This document shows, one piece after another, positions 10,757 through 22,100 of a stretch of 64,000 nt of DNA. How positions within the stretch are numbered: position 1 is the stretch's first letter; each line of letters begins with the position of its first letter. The notes beneath the pieces are model-generated. The model saw nothing but the letters and a program-made list of their open reading frames with translations, was not told where the DNA came from and did not search any database. Source of the DNA: Lepraria neglecta (taxonomy: Eukaryota > Ascomycota > Lecanoromycetes > Lecanorales > Stereocaulaceae); contig CM065651.1 of the NCBI GenBank assembly GCA_033220425.1, forward strand, positions 310,001-374,000, read 5' to 3'. Made by a program: the position numbers and the translations under genes.

Positions 10757-11587
10757 TCACCGCTCCAAGGGCCCTCCAAATTCCACCCTCTGCACATTTC
10801 CTCTCCTCTGGCCCCCAGATCCCCTTCTCAGGCCCACTTCCCCGTCTCCGACTAGGAGTTTCCACCGCTCGCCTATGCAGTCTTTGCCCTTACCAAGTCG
10901 TCGGGCGCATTCGTCCCAGTCGCTCTGGCGCAGGCGTAGTTTGTGTAGGATGAGTGAAACGAGGGCGCTATCGTCTGGTGAGGACCACTCTGACTGAGCT
11001 GCCTCTTCTGGTAGATCTTCTTCTTGACGGTTCTCGGGTGTGACTGGTATCGGTATGTTGGCTGCCTGCTCTTGTAGCGCATCGAAGTCTGCACGGTCGA
11101 GGCCTAGTGGTAGAGAGGGAGGACAAAGGCGTTGGCGTTTCGGTGTGGATGGCTTGGAGGGGGATATGTTCTCTTGATCGTAGGAAGGGCCATCGTCATT
11201 GTTGAGTGACCTATGGCGCTTTCTTGATGGACGCGGTGGTATTTGAGGTGGCGCGATCTTTCGCGACTTCTTGGAATGTGAGCTACCAGATTTTGTTGAC
11301 TTGAGCGTAATCGGGCTAGCGAGCTGTGGTTGGGGCCGTGATGGTCGCGAGATGGAGGAGGTTGTAGAGGGGAGGCTGGTAGTGATGAGAGACTGTAGGG
11401 AGCGGCATGTGCTGTAGATGTTGGCTGAGGCGGGCGAGGTAGGAGAAAGGTAGGAGGAGGGCGGTGGTGAGAGCATAGTTGCCGCAGGCATGTGGGAAGA
11501 TCGTGACGAGTGTATAAGCGGCACACAGTCGAGTGCTGATGGGAGGAGCATGTTGCACAACACCCTGGTGTTTTCGTCCGAGTTCAC
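10757..11587 (-). CDS. SANT/Myb-like nuclear protein, uncharacterised
   Basis: A single 276-codon frame. Residues 1-120 are Ser/Pro-rich and low complexity. A basic stretch (SRKHRS-like, SHSKKSRK, PKRQRL) around residues 105-155 looks like nuclear localisation signals. Residues about 195-265 form the conserved part: WSSPDDSALVSLILHKLRLR, QSDWDECARRLGKGKDCIGE, RWKLLVGDGEVGLRRG. The spaced Trp residues and the R-W-K-x-L end resemble a single Myb/SANT repeat, so DNA or histone-tail binding is plausible but inferred. I chose the first ATG (11587). Two later Met codons within the low-complexity part are possible starts. No intron is needed. Short antisense frames over it are shadows. Confidence 0.65.
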   Translation of the reverse strand: MNSDENTRVLCNMLLPSALDCVPLIHSSRSSHMPAATMLSPPPSSYLSPTSPASANIYSTCRSLQSLITTSLPSTTSSISRPSRPQPQLASPITLKSTKSGSSHSKKSRKIAPPQIPPRPSRKRHRSLNNDDGPSYDQENISPSKPSTPKRQRLCPPSLPLGLDRADFDALQEQAANIPIPVTPENRQEEDLPEEAAQSEWSSPDDSALVSLILHKLRLRQSDWDECARRLGKGKDCIGERWKLLVGDGEVGLRRGSGGQRRGNVQRVEFGGPLER

Positions 11588-12704
11588 TGTGCTGCTGCCT
11601 CAGACAGCTGTGAAGCTGGATTTGCGCCGGCTTCAATGCTGAATGCCCACTGCTCGGTAGGCGGTCAAAAGTTATAGCAATGTGGTCGCAATGGTATTCT
11701 GCAGCGATTGATAGTACTTGCGAGGTAAGTACGATGGGTAGGTGTGAGGGATGTGAAGGATGGGAGGTGGAGGATGGGGGGTGAAGAATGGGAGGTGAAT
11801 GATGACAGAAATGACAGATGGAGCCGGGTGGGAAGGGAAGGGAATCAATGGATCAGGGACAGCGCTAGTCTCAAGCCAGAAGCTTCCCGACATACGCGCT
11901 AGTTTGAAGTCCTTGTTCTCAACAGAGATGGGCCAATTGGATCCCTGCTAGACCTGCATCGACCGATCTCAGAGACTTTGGTACTTACGGATTTGGCTGA
12001 AGAGTCATCGATCCGAGGACCCCTGTTTGAACCTTGGGTTATTGATCGTCATTGGCAATGTCATTTGCACGTGGAAAACCTGTTCTAGCCTCTTAGAGCG
12101 GGAAATGAGGCTGGTGCAGGCTTCGAAGTAGGTCTTTTAAAGTGCCCTCTTCTAGGGAAGGGCCCAATGCATGCGGTCATGTGCTTGGACATCTAATCTT
12201 CATGCCCTGAGCGATCTTGGACCCTGCTCACCTTTCCTCAGCATTAACGCGTGTCCCCCTGACTGCCTGCGAGGTTCTTCTGCTCTTGGTGACATCCCCG
12301 ACCTTTCTAGAGGACCTAGAAGTGCAAATTACCATGATTTCATGTAGAAAGTGGAGCTTTCCGGCAGATGGCCATGGAACAATCGTGGGGTTGAGACAAC
12401 CCATGATGTGCAGGGGGAGGCAATGCCCGTAGAGAAGGTCAAAGTCATCGTCGATGACCCTCCATGATCACGATCCATGTGGAGGTTAAAATTTCTGCGG
12501 TTTGAGCTATTTCAAGGCCGAACGCGTCGTTCGCGTGAAGTGAATTTAGCGCGTTTTTCTATTTAGCCTCGGCCCGGCTTCGGCCTTGGCGTCCGCGACG
12601 TTCCACTCGCATCTCGAAGGTATCATCTTCTCTCTCTTCTCCACGGTTCGAGTTGTCGCCCGTCTGAGTATTTGCTTGTTCTCGCGAGTTCCGAGTGATC
12701 TTCA
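11588..12704. other. No supported gene
   Basis: About 1.1 kb. The left part is the likely promoter of the SANT-like gene. The rest holds short frames without motifs. Confidence 0.5.
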
Positions 12705-13488
12705 ATGGAAGAGCGTGTCCGAAAGGTCCGTTCCAGAGCCAATTTCCTCTCTAAGGTAAGTACAAAGACACAGCTTCGATAGTTCTTTGTTCCTACATCT
12801 CGTCCGCCCATTTTAATCCCCAAGCCCTCCATCTCCCTAGTTCAGTGGACTGGGTTCTTCGATCTTCCGCAGGCTCGGCTGCGATGGAGATTCCGTCGGA
12901 TGATGACCGTGGCGGTCGTGACGTTGAAGATGGCGAATCGGCCATGCCAATCTCATCAGGTGCCGATGAGATTATGAACACCAGCCTAGTCGCTCTCGCT
13001 CGCACTCGCCACGGAGGTCAATCCACAGCCCCCGCGCCCCACCCAGGTCCCCAATGACCGGAGGTAGTACTCCGCTATGGCCCGGGCATTCGGAAAGCGA
13101 GGACTTCCCCTTGGGGGGATCGTCAAACGGAGAATCTTCGAGATCTGCCCAACAGGAAAAGTCCTCAAAATTCGAACCAGTCGTTGACACTCTATATGCC
13201 AAAGGTAATACCGGAGATATAGAGAGACCCGGCGAACCCGTGAAAAGTTTCCCCGGGTGCCTAGGAAAGCCGGTACTTACGCTTGAGGGTTACAATCAGC
13301 TTGCACTTATCAACGAGGCGCTGGCGCGTAGCAATGGTATCCTCAATGAAGTCGGACTGTGGTGGGTCTTTTGGGCGGTCGGTGAGGTCATGAAGAAGAT
13401 AAGCACCAAGCTTTCCGGACAAGTTGAGCATCCTTCAAGCTTTTCTCCCAGATCTGAAAGCCTTAACCCCAGACGTCAATATGACTGA
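12705..13488 (+). CDS. Possible spliced gene, exon structure unresolved
   Basis: An ATG at 12705 opens MEERVRKVRSRANFLSK, which ends exactly at a perfect GTAAGT donor (12756). Two pyrimidine-rich acceptors follow (before 12841 and 12873). Downstream, two strongly coding-like frames exist. One is acidic (MEIPSDDDRGGRDVEDGES, about 12884-13054). The other runs from about 12970 to 13488 and is rich in Ser/Arg, then contains LEGYNQLALINEALARSNGI and GLWWVFWAVGEVMKKISTKL. I could not find splice sites that keep phase through all three parts, so a frameshift or an additional intron is needed. No family recognised. Confidence 0.35.
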
Positions 13489-14197
13489 GGCTTGGGTCTT
13501 AGAATGATTGATCAGAGACAAAGTAATGATACCAATGTCCGACAAGCACGCTAATTGGGCTGTACAGGATAGCTGGAGGATCCGCAGCTCGGACTGAATG
13601 CCTGCGCGGAAATAACGAATCTCAACAACCATCTAAGTATGCCTGGACGTTGATATGGGTGGTATTGGTTCACAAGGTCAAGTAGCGGCGTCCGTTGGTC
13701 TTGTCCCAACCCAATGTCCAAATGCCGGAGTGGCTGAAAAAAAAGGCCGGAAACCAGCAATGATCTCTATGCTGCATTGCTACATATCAGCTACAGGTTT
13801 TGAATTACGGGAGCAGCCAGTAGGGAAGGGTCTTCTTTATGGAAAGTGGCTAATTTGTAAGCTGCATGAATCTGACTGATAATTCCTTCTGCAAATGCGT
13901 GCATAATCCGCCAGATAAGAGATCAAAAAGTGATTTGCCCATATTAAGCCATTGAGGCTTGCTACGCCGAGTTGGTCTTGCCAACCTTCACTGTTCACAG
14001 CCTACGTTGATGGCTGTCGGGCCTGTAAACCCACGGAAATCGTTTCAAATGCTTTGCAACACTTTGAGATGGGAATGGAATGATTAAAATTACTTCTTCT
14101 AGAACTTTTACCCTAAACAAGTCTCACCAAAGACCTCCCATATGCAGTTCTTGTAAACAGCTTAACATCAACCAACACTGGGACAGTGCCACCCGCT
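13489..14197. other. No supported gene
   Basis: Short frames only. Contains the downstream flank of the kinase gene on the minus strand. Confidence 0.45.
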
Positions 14198-14455
14198 TCA
14201 GACGACGGAGCTTATCTGAAACGGTGTAGGAGGCATACCTTCCTTCAGTTTCTCCAACTCGTATTCCAACCTCTCGATAGAGTATTGCTGATCATAGACT
14301 GCCGAATCACCCGCCGTATCACCGATCCTTCGATTGGATTCCCTGCCTCCTTCGGCGTTGCCGTGCCCGTCGTCGAGGCGTTGCTGCGCTGACGAACCTG
14401 ATCCCTCCGACGAGCATGACTCAGCCTTCACATGCGGCGCATGGAATTGAGGAAT
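14198..14455 (-). pseudogene. In-frame 3' continuation of the kinase frame
   Basis: Eighty-five codons in the same frame as the kinase, directly after its TAA: IPQFHAPHVKAESCSSEGSG, then QYSIERLEYELEKLKEG and a stop at 14198. The sequence is hydrophilic with a short heptad-like helix, and it looks like protein rather than untranslated sequence. It may be a lost C-terminal tail, a read-through extension, or a second exon if an unrecognised intron removes the stop. Confidence 0.4.
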
Positions 14456-16009
14456 TTATTCGTTCACGAAGTCTGTGAGGACCTTGAGAAGTCGACCGGA
14501 GTTAACCCGCTTGCTTTGCTCGGATTCGCAGGCCATGAGCATTATATCGTTTAGTTCCGGAGAGTAATACTCAGGGATGTCCTCAATCAAGCGCCTACTT
14601 AGGGTCCGCTTCGTATACCCAGTCTTCTCATCGTCGTCGAACAGCTCGATCATCGGCCTTCTAAGGTGTATCATCGTATGGATCACAGCGCCTAGGGCCC
14701 AGACGTCTCCTCTAGGTGTCTTCCTTGGAGTCTCGGGTGGCTGCCAGAGATCAGTGCCGACAAGCTCGTATGTAGCAAACTGGAAGGTGGCAAGTCCAAA
14801 GTCTCCGAGGACCAAGGTAGGATGCGCGTTCTCGCTCGCTGGGCGGCGCACAAAGACATTCTCGGGCTTGATATCTCGATGAACGACGCCAACACGGTTC
14901 TTGACCCTACGGTCGAACCCACGATGCAGGAACTCCAAAGCTCCGGCGAGCTGTACGAACGACCTCCAGATGAAGAGCTCGGGGATGTAGCTGTTGATGA
15001 CTCTGTAATCATTCATTAGACCACACAAATCTCCACTATCACAGTACTCGAAATAGAATCTTACCAGTGGAGTCTCAGTAAAGCTTTCGAAGTGGTGTAG
15101 ACGGATGATGTTGTCATGTCGATCATCGAAAAGGGCTTGCACGACCACCTCAACCGGTTTGGTGTGGACTAGTTGAGGCTTCCTGACTTGCTTAAGGGCG
15201 AAAAGATGCTTGTCGCTTCGGCGTATCACGAGAGAGCAATGGCCCTCTCCCCCAAATCCTAACTCTTTGACGAGATCGTATTTCGGATCGATAGGAGGGT
15301 AGTCGTTTTTGGCCCAGATCCCCAAGGCTTTTGAGGTTATCCCCTCGTCTGCCAAAGCCCACTTTTCGAGAGGCTTGCGGCGCGTCTGTGGACCAGTACT
15401 ACCAGACGACGAGATAGGCGTCCCCACTAAAGAGCAGAGATCCTCACTGTCATCGACGGCTAATCTTGGGAGGCTTCTGTCTCGTCTCTCGAATAGCGAG
15501 GGAACCACTTTTTCATCATCAGCTTTCTCAACAACAATAGGATCCGGGCAGGTAAGTGTATCGCAGACCTCACTATCACTGCCGCCAGTCTTGGAGCTTG
15601 TGATCGAAGAGGGACTCCCGCGTTTCGAGGGAGCCTCCTCGACTCGAGGGCAATTTCCATCTATTTGCGGCTGTCTTATTTCTATGCCTTCCAATGAGAC
15701 GAAGTAGGCGTATTTCCTTTTGCTGGAGGGACTGGAGTTTGGCTCTTGTTGTGTAGCCGATTTTTCATCGGTCGTGCTCAACCCAAACATTTTAGTTATG
15801 AGTGTGAGCTTCGGACTGAAGATGCTGACCGGGTTGATAGAGGTATTCGACAGCGGCGACATGATTTTCGGCTCGCTTTGGAGGCTTGCTGTGCAAACTT
15901 CAGAATCTACTGACGGATCCAGGATGTTAGATTGGACGCGTGACGTTTGATCCTGTATGCTGATCATGCAAACATCATCACAGGAAGATGAAAAGCAAGC
16001 CAAAGACAA
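14456..16009 (-). CDS. Ser/Thr protein kinase, NIMA/Nek-like; frame continues past the stop
   Basis: A 517-codon frame. Residues 1-225 are Ser-rich and probably disordered. The kinase domain spans about 240-515: glycine loop GFGGEGHCSLV, catalytic Lys in FALKQV, HRDIKPENVF, DFGLATF, a short activation segment, PPE in place of APE, and GDVWALGAVIHTM. All catalytic residues are present, so it should phosphorylate Ser/Thr substrates. Its acidic residue pattern and the position of HRD resemble NIMA-type kinases. The start is uncertain: Met codons also lie at 15969 and near 15863. After the TAA at 14458-14456 the same frame stays open to 14198 and encodes a Ser/Gly-rich linker plus IERLEYELEKLKEG, a likely coiled coil. 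A CAA-to-TAA change would explain the stop. Confidence 0.75.
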   Translation of the reverse strand: MSLACFSSSCDDVCMISIQDQTSRVQSNILDPSVDSEVCTASLQSEPKIMSPLSNTSINPVSIFSPKLTLITKMFGLSTTDEKSATQQEPNSSPSSKRKYAYFVSLEGIEIRQPQIDGNCPRVEEAPSKRGSPSSITSSKTGGSDSEVCDTLTCPDPIVVEKADDEKVVPSLFERRDRSLPRLAVDDSEDLCSLVGTPISSSGSTGPQTRRKPLEKWALADEGITSKALGIWAKNDYPPIDPKYDLVKELGFGGEGHCSLVIRRSDKHLFALKQVRKPQLVHTKPVEVVVQALFDDRHDNIIRLHHFESFTETPLVRFYFEYCDSGDLCGLMNDYRVINSYIPELFIWRSFVQLAGALEFLHRGFDRRVKNRVGVVHRDIKPENVFVRRPASENAHPTLVLGDFGLATFQFATYELVGTDLWQPPETPRKTPRGDVWALGAVIHTMIHLRRPMIELFDDDEKTGYTKRTLSRRLIEDIPEYYSPELNDIMLMACESEQSKRVNSGRLLKVLTDFVNE

Positions 16010-16938
16010 TATAAGACCAGACCAGAGCTTTGTTTAAGAGATTTAATGTCAAAGAACAAAGGAAACAAAATAAATACTTACAATGGCAATTGTCCGGACA
16101 AAGAAAAATCTTGAGCATTGAGTAGCCCTTTGAAACTGGGACAATGAAGGTCGAGACCTGCATCGCTTCGTCCTTTTTTAGTGTTTTAGATCGCTTATAC
16201 AATTATTGAAGGCCCTTTCGAAACAAGGACAATGCTAAAACTCAATTTTCGACCAGATCGCCGATCTCTCAGGGTATACTAGGATTACTATCGATCAAGA
16301 AGCCCTCTCAATGTTATGCTTAAAACTTAAGTGTTCATATTATCGCTATCATATGATTATATGATATATACTTACAGCCAAGGCTCGGACCGGGAAGTGA
16401 CAATTCTTCAGACGCGCGCCCCCGTCCTCCTCTTTTCCACACAAATTCCTTCTATTTCAAATTCATTCTGTCAAAAACACTCTCCTCAGTGTCTGAATAT
16501 GCCTAGGAGTAAGACCCTCGATCAGGGATTCTTTTCGCGTACGTCAACGGAAGTACGCCTGCCGCCTTGATCTATCTCACTTGGACTACCTCTACAACTC
16601 TCCACATCACTTTCATTTATCAGACACGTCTCACTAGACTCATACACATGAGCAACATCAGCTCTCAAACTCAACAGTGAGTTGACGCCAAGTACGCCGC
16701 TTCCCAAACAGACTACCCTACTCCATCGATTATTTTACAGCCAGCTGACTGTGTAAAGCATACTCACATCAGTCGCTTAAACCACCTCTTCAGAGTCAAC
16801 ATCAAGTACGAGAAGCTTCAGGTAATACTATCCAATTCAATCAACAGACCTACAGCCAGCTGATAGTGTGAAGGCTATTCTTCACCATTTGAACTTGAGC
16901 TTCGCGTCAGAGTCAGGGTTAAAGGTCACTCTTTCATC
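16010..16938. other. Intergenic, shared 5' flank
   Basis: Lies between the divergent kinase and 2EXR-like genes. AT-rich with short frames only. It should hold both promoters, but I see no distinct site. Confidence 0.5.
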
Positions 16939-18319
16939 ATGAACAATCAAACGTAAGTAAAGAGGCTTTTCCATGAGAAAAAGTTTCGCATGATCATACG
17001 AGACTGATCGCTTTCTCTTTAGATCAACGGGAACATCTAGCCAGCAACCCAGCTAGAATGTACCTCCTCGTCCCAATTGGGCCCATGGCATGACTACTCG
17101 CGGTCACAAAGTGATCTATTATAGGTCAGCTCCGCGGCACCATCTCATCCCACGCAAGCACAAGCAGCGTCCCAAGTCTACGAAAACACCCACGCATCGA
17201 GTCACCAAACCCTCTCTCCACCGTCCCAAAGGAATGCATGGCACGACTTTGCGAGGCCAGGCAGCAATTGCCGCTTTGACTTCCCTTACACCAAACCTGC
17301 CCGTCGTAACGACGAGTGGCTCAAAAAACGCCACGTCTATAGCTACCAGGGAACCTCCTCGTTTCGAAACTCTACCGATTGAAGTCCGGTTGATGATCTA
17401 CCGAAAACTATTATTAGTCAAAGAAGGCAAATTCGCTCAAAAGCATCCATTTCGTTCGGAGTTCAGGTACCGTCATTTGCAGCGGAAGTATCGCCTTTCA
17501 ACTGCAATCCTTCTTGTTAACCACGCAATCCACCAAGAAGCGCTGGCTGTGCTGTACTATGAAAATCAACTTGTCCTGGTCAAATTCAACGAGGAACTCG
17601 GAAAGATTGCATTCAACTATGCCTCAGGCCCTGGCATGCGTGATTCGCCATGCCCAGTTCGAATTACCTATGGTCAGCGTCCTAACAATGATTGGAAGGA
17701 GCTCTACAAGCACTATCAGTGGACCTCAGTCGTGGTGACTGCTGCACACTTTCGATGACTTTGCAAATTCATTCTCGCAGACAAAAAAACTTCTAAATAC
17801 GACAGAGTTGACTCATAATGAGTGAACGCGGTACCATCGGCTGGGTGAGATCCTGAGTCCCTTTGGAACGGCATCTGGCGGCCTTTGAAATTACTCAAGG
17901 CCGCTATCAGCGAGCTTTGGACGCCAAAAACCCAGAGAATCATGGCTGTAGACCGGACTGGAGTCTTCAAAAATGAAGCGAGAATGGGCTGGAAGACTCC
18001 GGGCGACGTGGCGATGGAGGCGGAGGAGGACGCAAGTAGTGAATCTTCGGAGCCCGACACATTGGCTTCAGACAGCGAGTATGATAGTAACAGCGACGAG
18101 TGGGAAGAGAGTGAGGAGGAGGATGATAACAGTGATGTTTTAAGCGAGGCGGCCTTTCATGGACGCTCGTACTGGGTGGACATATTTGGGAATCGGGACT
18201 ACGATGTTGATGCATATACTTTTTACCGCCATCAGTACCCGAGTCGTGAGGCGGATGATGAAGCGGATGTGGATGAAAACCATGAGGAGATTGCTGGTGA
18301 AGTCGATGGAAGTTTGTGA
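16939..18319 (+). pseudogene. Broken 2EXR-domain (F-box-like) gene
   Basis: ATG at 16939 opens a 14-nt exon (MNNQ and part of T) before a GTAAGT donor at 16953; a TTTAG acceptor ends at 17022. The next exon is in frame with the long reading frame but meets a TAG at about 17054 before MTTRGHKVIYY. The domain reads FETLPIEVRLMIYRKLLL, then TAILLVNHAIHQEALAVLYY, the pattern of fungal 2EXR proteins (F-box-like start and a conserved Leu/Tyr segment). Near 17754 coding shifts to another frame (DFANSFSQTKKLLNTTELTH; RYHRLGEILSPFG) with one stop, then returns to the first frame at 17885 with RPLKLLKAAISELWTPKTQR and an acidic tail (EWEESEEEDD). At least two stops and two frameshifts, so it is dead. 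Confidence 0.6.
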
Positions 18320-20133
18320 CGGAATGGCTAGGAGAATGTTCGCTTTGTCTATGGCTCTAGGCCTAAAAAAGCTACGTGGCTCCTCTTTCTTCTAGATTAC
18401 CTCAGTGTCTGCTTTCGAAGAGCCATTACTGTCCTCATAAAAACGGATCTAGCGCATTGAATTAAGCATTCTCAGCTCCTCTGTAATGTAAAATGTGTCG
18501 ATCGGCAGCTTTGATAGATAAATAACATGCAACAAATCCCGAGCTACATTTTTCGATTGGTGCTTTCGCAACTCTATCACTTGTTTTGTTATGCGTTTCG
18601 AAAAGTAATTGTGTATGAACGAGAAGATTTCCAGCTCCAGCTGGTGTTGTAATAGATCGTCGTCAATTCTACTGTATCTCAAATCACACATTCCGAACAG
18701 CGACCTTCATACAAAGTAATAGAATCCCAGCTCTATCATTTGCTGGATTAGACGTATCCCAATTCTTTTCAATTTTGACTTATCCACTTCAATGGTAATC
18801 TGTTCACAAGGCAACAAAGTTCCAGCTCCACTATGTATCGGATTGGGTAAGGTACACTCCAGCTCTGAAAACGAAGTAACATGCCTATTATAATGAGCCA
18901 CAGTCCCTCCAATTGACGGTCGGTCAACTCTTAAGAATGATAAATTCCGCGATCAGAAAAGCAATCTAGGCAGGAAATATGAGAATTTTAGCTCCATCTT
19001 TGTGTAGTTTCAAAGCTCCTGAGAGCTTCTTTTGCGTATGGAAGAGAAGGCGGCGGACCGTTGACGACTATCCAGCTTGGAAGCCTATTGATTGCCCATA
19101 GAAAGCGACCCAAAACTTCATCTTCCGACGAAAATTAAGCTTCGTGACTGACTGACAAGGCTGGAATTGCGCTTTTTTCATGCTTACGCTTCAGAAAACC
19201 GAAACTTCGCTAGTTGAAACTTCAGTGCCTTCTACTGATGAGGAGATGAGTCGAGTCTTTGTACAGAACATCCCGAGCGCCAGTCTTGTCCTTCGACTGA
19301 TGGCCAACTCCACCTTATAATAAAATGCATTTTTCCAAAACAATACGTGTACAAAAACTAAAAATCCCAGCGCCATTGTATGTCTCATTAGCTGTTTTCG
19401 GAACTCTACTATATTTTTGACTGCACGTTGCGAAAAGCGGTCTGTGTAGCGAACAACACATTTCAGATCTATTATGCATCGAATTGGCTCACATTCCAAG
19501 ATCCGAAAAGGTACACTTGAGCACAGAACAGATAATGCAGCCCATCAATCAATTGTTCACTAGCATTAAAAACATATTAATTGGACGTGAGATAATGCCA
19601 ATAGGCCCATCATCTGACAAATACCCAATTCATCCGCATCCTTCAACTCGTCAGCTTCCTGCCATCGAAGCCAACAATATTCTGCAAGAAGCGGTAAGAA
19701 TTGCTTACTTTACGCGCGTCACAGCGCTTTTCGCACAAAAAAAATGGCAAAGTATTAGGAATCTTAGTCGTCATAGAAGGATTCTTGAAGACGTTTCTGC
19801 TTCCACGTGAAACGCATGACTTGTTAACCCCTATATCCATACCTACAATTAGCCTCCAAGTCGGACATATGACATATGAAACCCTACATCGTTACCTACA
19901 ATGGCGTTAAACTATCCTCGTTTCTCCACCAAAACGTAAAGGAGATTGCTCAAGCACACTACGCGTCACAAATGACATCAAATCTGACATCCTACACTGC
20001 AAGCAGTCGAGCTACATGAGGAGGGTCAAACATCCAAGACATCTGCTCTCCCAGACACACATTTACTTCAGACCAAATAACAACAATCTATCAAACCCAA
20101 CCCTCAACCCCAACAATCTCACCTCCCATCAAA
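18320..20133. other. No intact gene
   Basis: Apart from the diverged repeats at 18449-19500 I see no supported gene. A plus frame at 19484-19810 lacks motifs and starts within the repeat zone. Confidence 0.45.
18449..19500. repeat. Diverged dispersed repeat units, 120-200 bp
   Basis: Several stretches resemble each other. AATCCCAGC with TCTATCATTTG (about 18723) pairs with AATCCCAGCGCCATTGTATG (about 19365). TTTCCAGCTCCA (18627), TTCCAGCTCCACTATG (18822) and TTTCAGATCTATTATG (19464) are variants of one block, and GTTTCGAAAAGTAATTGTG (18595) matches GTTGCGAAAAGCGGTCTGTG (19430). On the minus strand the copies translate to related peptides (RITKQVIELRK; RAVKNIVEFRK; LIQQMIELGF; LMRHTMALGF). 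That suggests either an old repeated coding unit or an old tandem DNA repeat. No known repeat family recognised. Confidence 0.5.
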
Positions 20134-20298
20134 ATGCACGCCCGCACCACACTGACCCTGCTCGCCCTCGCCATGGCATTGGATGCGAAGGAAGAAAGGG
20201 AGGAAGTTGGAGGGGCTTGCGATCATAGTGTTAACAGTGGTGTGCCTTACAATCTTTTAGCTAGCAATAGGTACACATATCTATGCAGCACACAATAA
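20134..20298 (+). CDS. Short ORF with signal-like start
   Basis: ATG at 20134 is preceded by a long CA-rich leader (ACAACAATC, CCATCAAA) typical of fungal 5' untranslated regions. It encodes 54 residues: MHARTTLTLLALAMALDA, a weak signal peptide, then an acidic part with two cysteines (GGACDHS, YLCSTQ). It may be the first exon of a longer secreted protein whose remainder is lost, or a short secreted peptide. Low confidence; no family recognised. Confidence 0.3.
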   Translation: MHARTTLTLLALAMALDAKEEREEVGGACDHSVNSGVPYNLLASNRYTYLCSTQ

Positions 20299-22100
20299 CA
20301 TTCGCTCAAACATGACAGTACAGTGAGTGCAAGGTTCCTGGCTTTCCTCTTAGCTGCTTTTCAAATAGTGACCATGAAAGTATCCTTGCCATTCATCATA
20401 TTTGCCTTATTCGAGATTAGTTGAAATGGCAGATAAATGCTTAGTTTACCTCATCTGTACGGACTTGAGGGCAGAAAGAGACTTGATGCTAGCTCATCCC
20501 TCATCGCACAGCGATGACGACTGCCACCCTCGACCAAAGAGAGGCACTAAGCCAGGCATAATGGCAATGACTGACAGAATGGCGGAGAGGCTGTCGAAAC
20601 GCTCGTGATCTGATTCTGTTTGGCTCTGCATGATAGTCGCCCTGAGTCGAAGTTGGCGAGACAGGGAACGATGAGGCCTTGGATGCGAATGCAGTGGCAT
20701 TTCGTGGAAGTGGGTCGGCCAGACTCTGCACATCGTGAGTACGGGTGATTTTGTAGTTTTGCTATGGTTGGCTTTTTTGTTTTTGTTTTTGGATATTGGT
20801 TGTTAGGATTTTGTATGGATGGAAGAAAGAAGGGTTGAGACAATTCGAGACGATGAGCAAGTATGAGGAGCCTGAGGGGTTTAGAGGCCATAAGGGCATA
20901 ACGCGTAATGTACCACCAAGTCGTGCTTTTGTGAGACTTGTTTCAATGTGTTTCGTTTTCTTTGTGTGAGGATGTACTAGTCACCGAATAAAAGAATTTT
21001 GTGTTCTTGGACAAAGATCATCCGTCGGGCTGATGAAAGAGGCGAAAGAAACAAAGAACGAATGAAGGCTCTTTTGCTGACAATGATGATTCTCGGAGAA
21101 AATTTGCCTGCGTCGTACACGAGAACGCAAACTGAAGCATCAACAAACAAGCTCGCCACTGCCACACCTGTACCTCCACGTTCATCCGATACTGGTAGGC
21201 CTAACAGGGTAGGGAACATCGCTGTCTCGACATCAAAGAGAATGCGTACTTACATTTGCTCTAGCGTCTACTTTTAAGTTCCATAGTGTTGAGAGCCACA
21301 GGTCAATCAATCTAGCTGGGAACAAGACACGAAGACAGGGCTAGAGTTTCAAAAGCATGACACGCACTGAGGTGTTACTATTGATCCCAAGGCTGGGCCT
21401 AGATGAGGTCTTCAAAACCACAAGGCGGGCGATAAGACTAGCGTTTATCAATGTGCGTGGATAGGATTGAAATGTTTTCCCGCTGCAAGTTGGTAACCCT
21501 AGGTCCTCGGCCGGGGTCTTGAAGACCCAACGTCCATGGCGACGAGGTCGTTGTTTGAAGGTTCTAACCTGCCGAGGTGAGGGTTGCAGCTGCCGAATGG
21601 CCGGTTAGCTCTGTGCTGCGAAACGTTTTATAACAGATTCCAGATAACATGATGTCAACATGTCCATCTTGGGGCTGTGATATTGATGATAAGGTTCTAG
21701 TACGTAGGGAGGACCTTAGATCGAGGAATGGAATTAAATTGTGCAATACATGAGGGAAATTTTGACAAAGTCTTCAATGCGACTGAATCATCTGCTGTGT
21801 CACCGGGTGGTTTGCCGGGTCCCCACCCTACATATCTGACTCTGACGAAAAGTCAATAGATGAATGGCCCTACCTAGAGAAAATGCTAGATTAGTGGCAT
21901 TTCTCCGACGGCTTACTGCCAGACTTGAGCGACATGACTTTTTCGTGCGGCACCAGCTACCTACACGTTAGCACCTGTCATTGCAAGCTGGATGAGTAAT
22001 TTACAAGAGCATCATCGTCCGGTTTGTTCTTGGTGCAACAGGCAGATTTTTTCTAGGAGAAAGTATAAGTTTGGGTATAGGCGCTGAACTCGTGGGGTAG
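20299..22100. other. No supported gene
   Basis: About 1.8 kb.  A minus frame at 20494-20891 overlaps two other minus frames and looks like leader sequence followed by a short frame; I cannot support a model. The rest has short frames only. Confidence 0.4.

Noticed and set aside
11316-11636. Three Ser/Pro/His-rich minus frames overlapping the SANT-like gene
   Set aside because: Out-of-frame shadows; only the 10757-11587 frame holds the conserved WSSPDD and RWKLLV parts.
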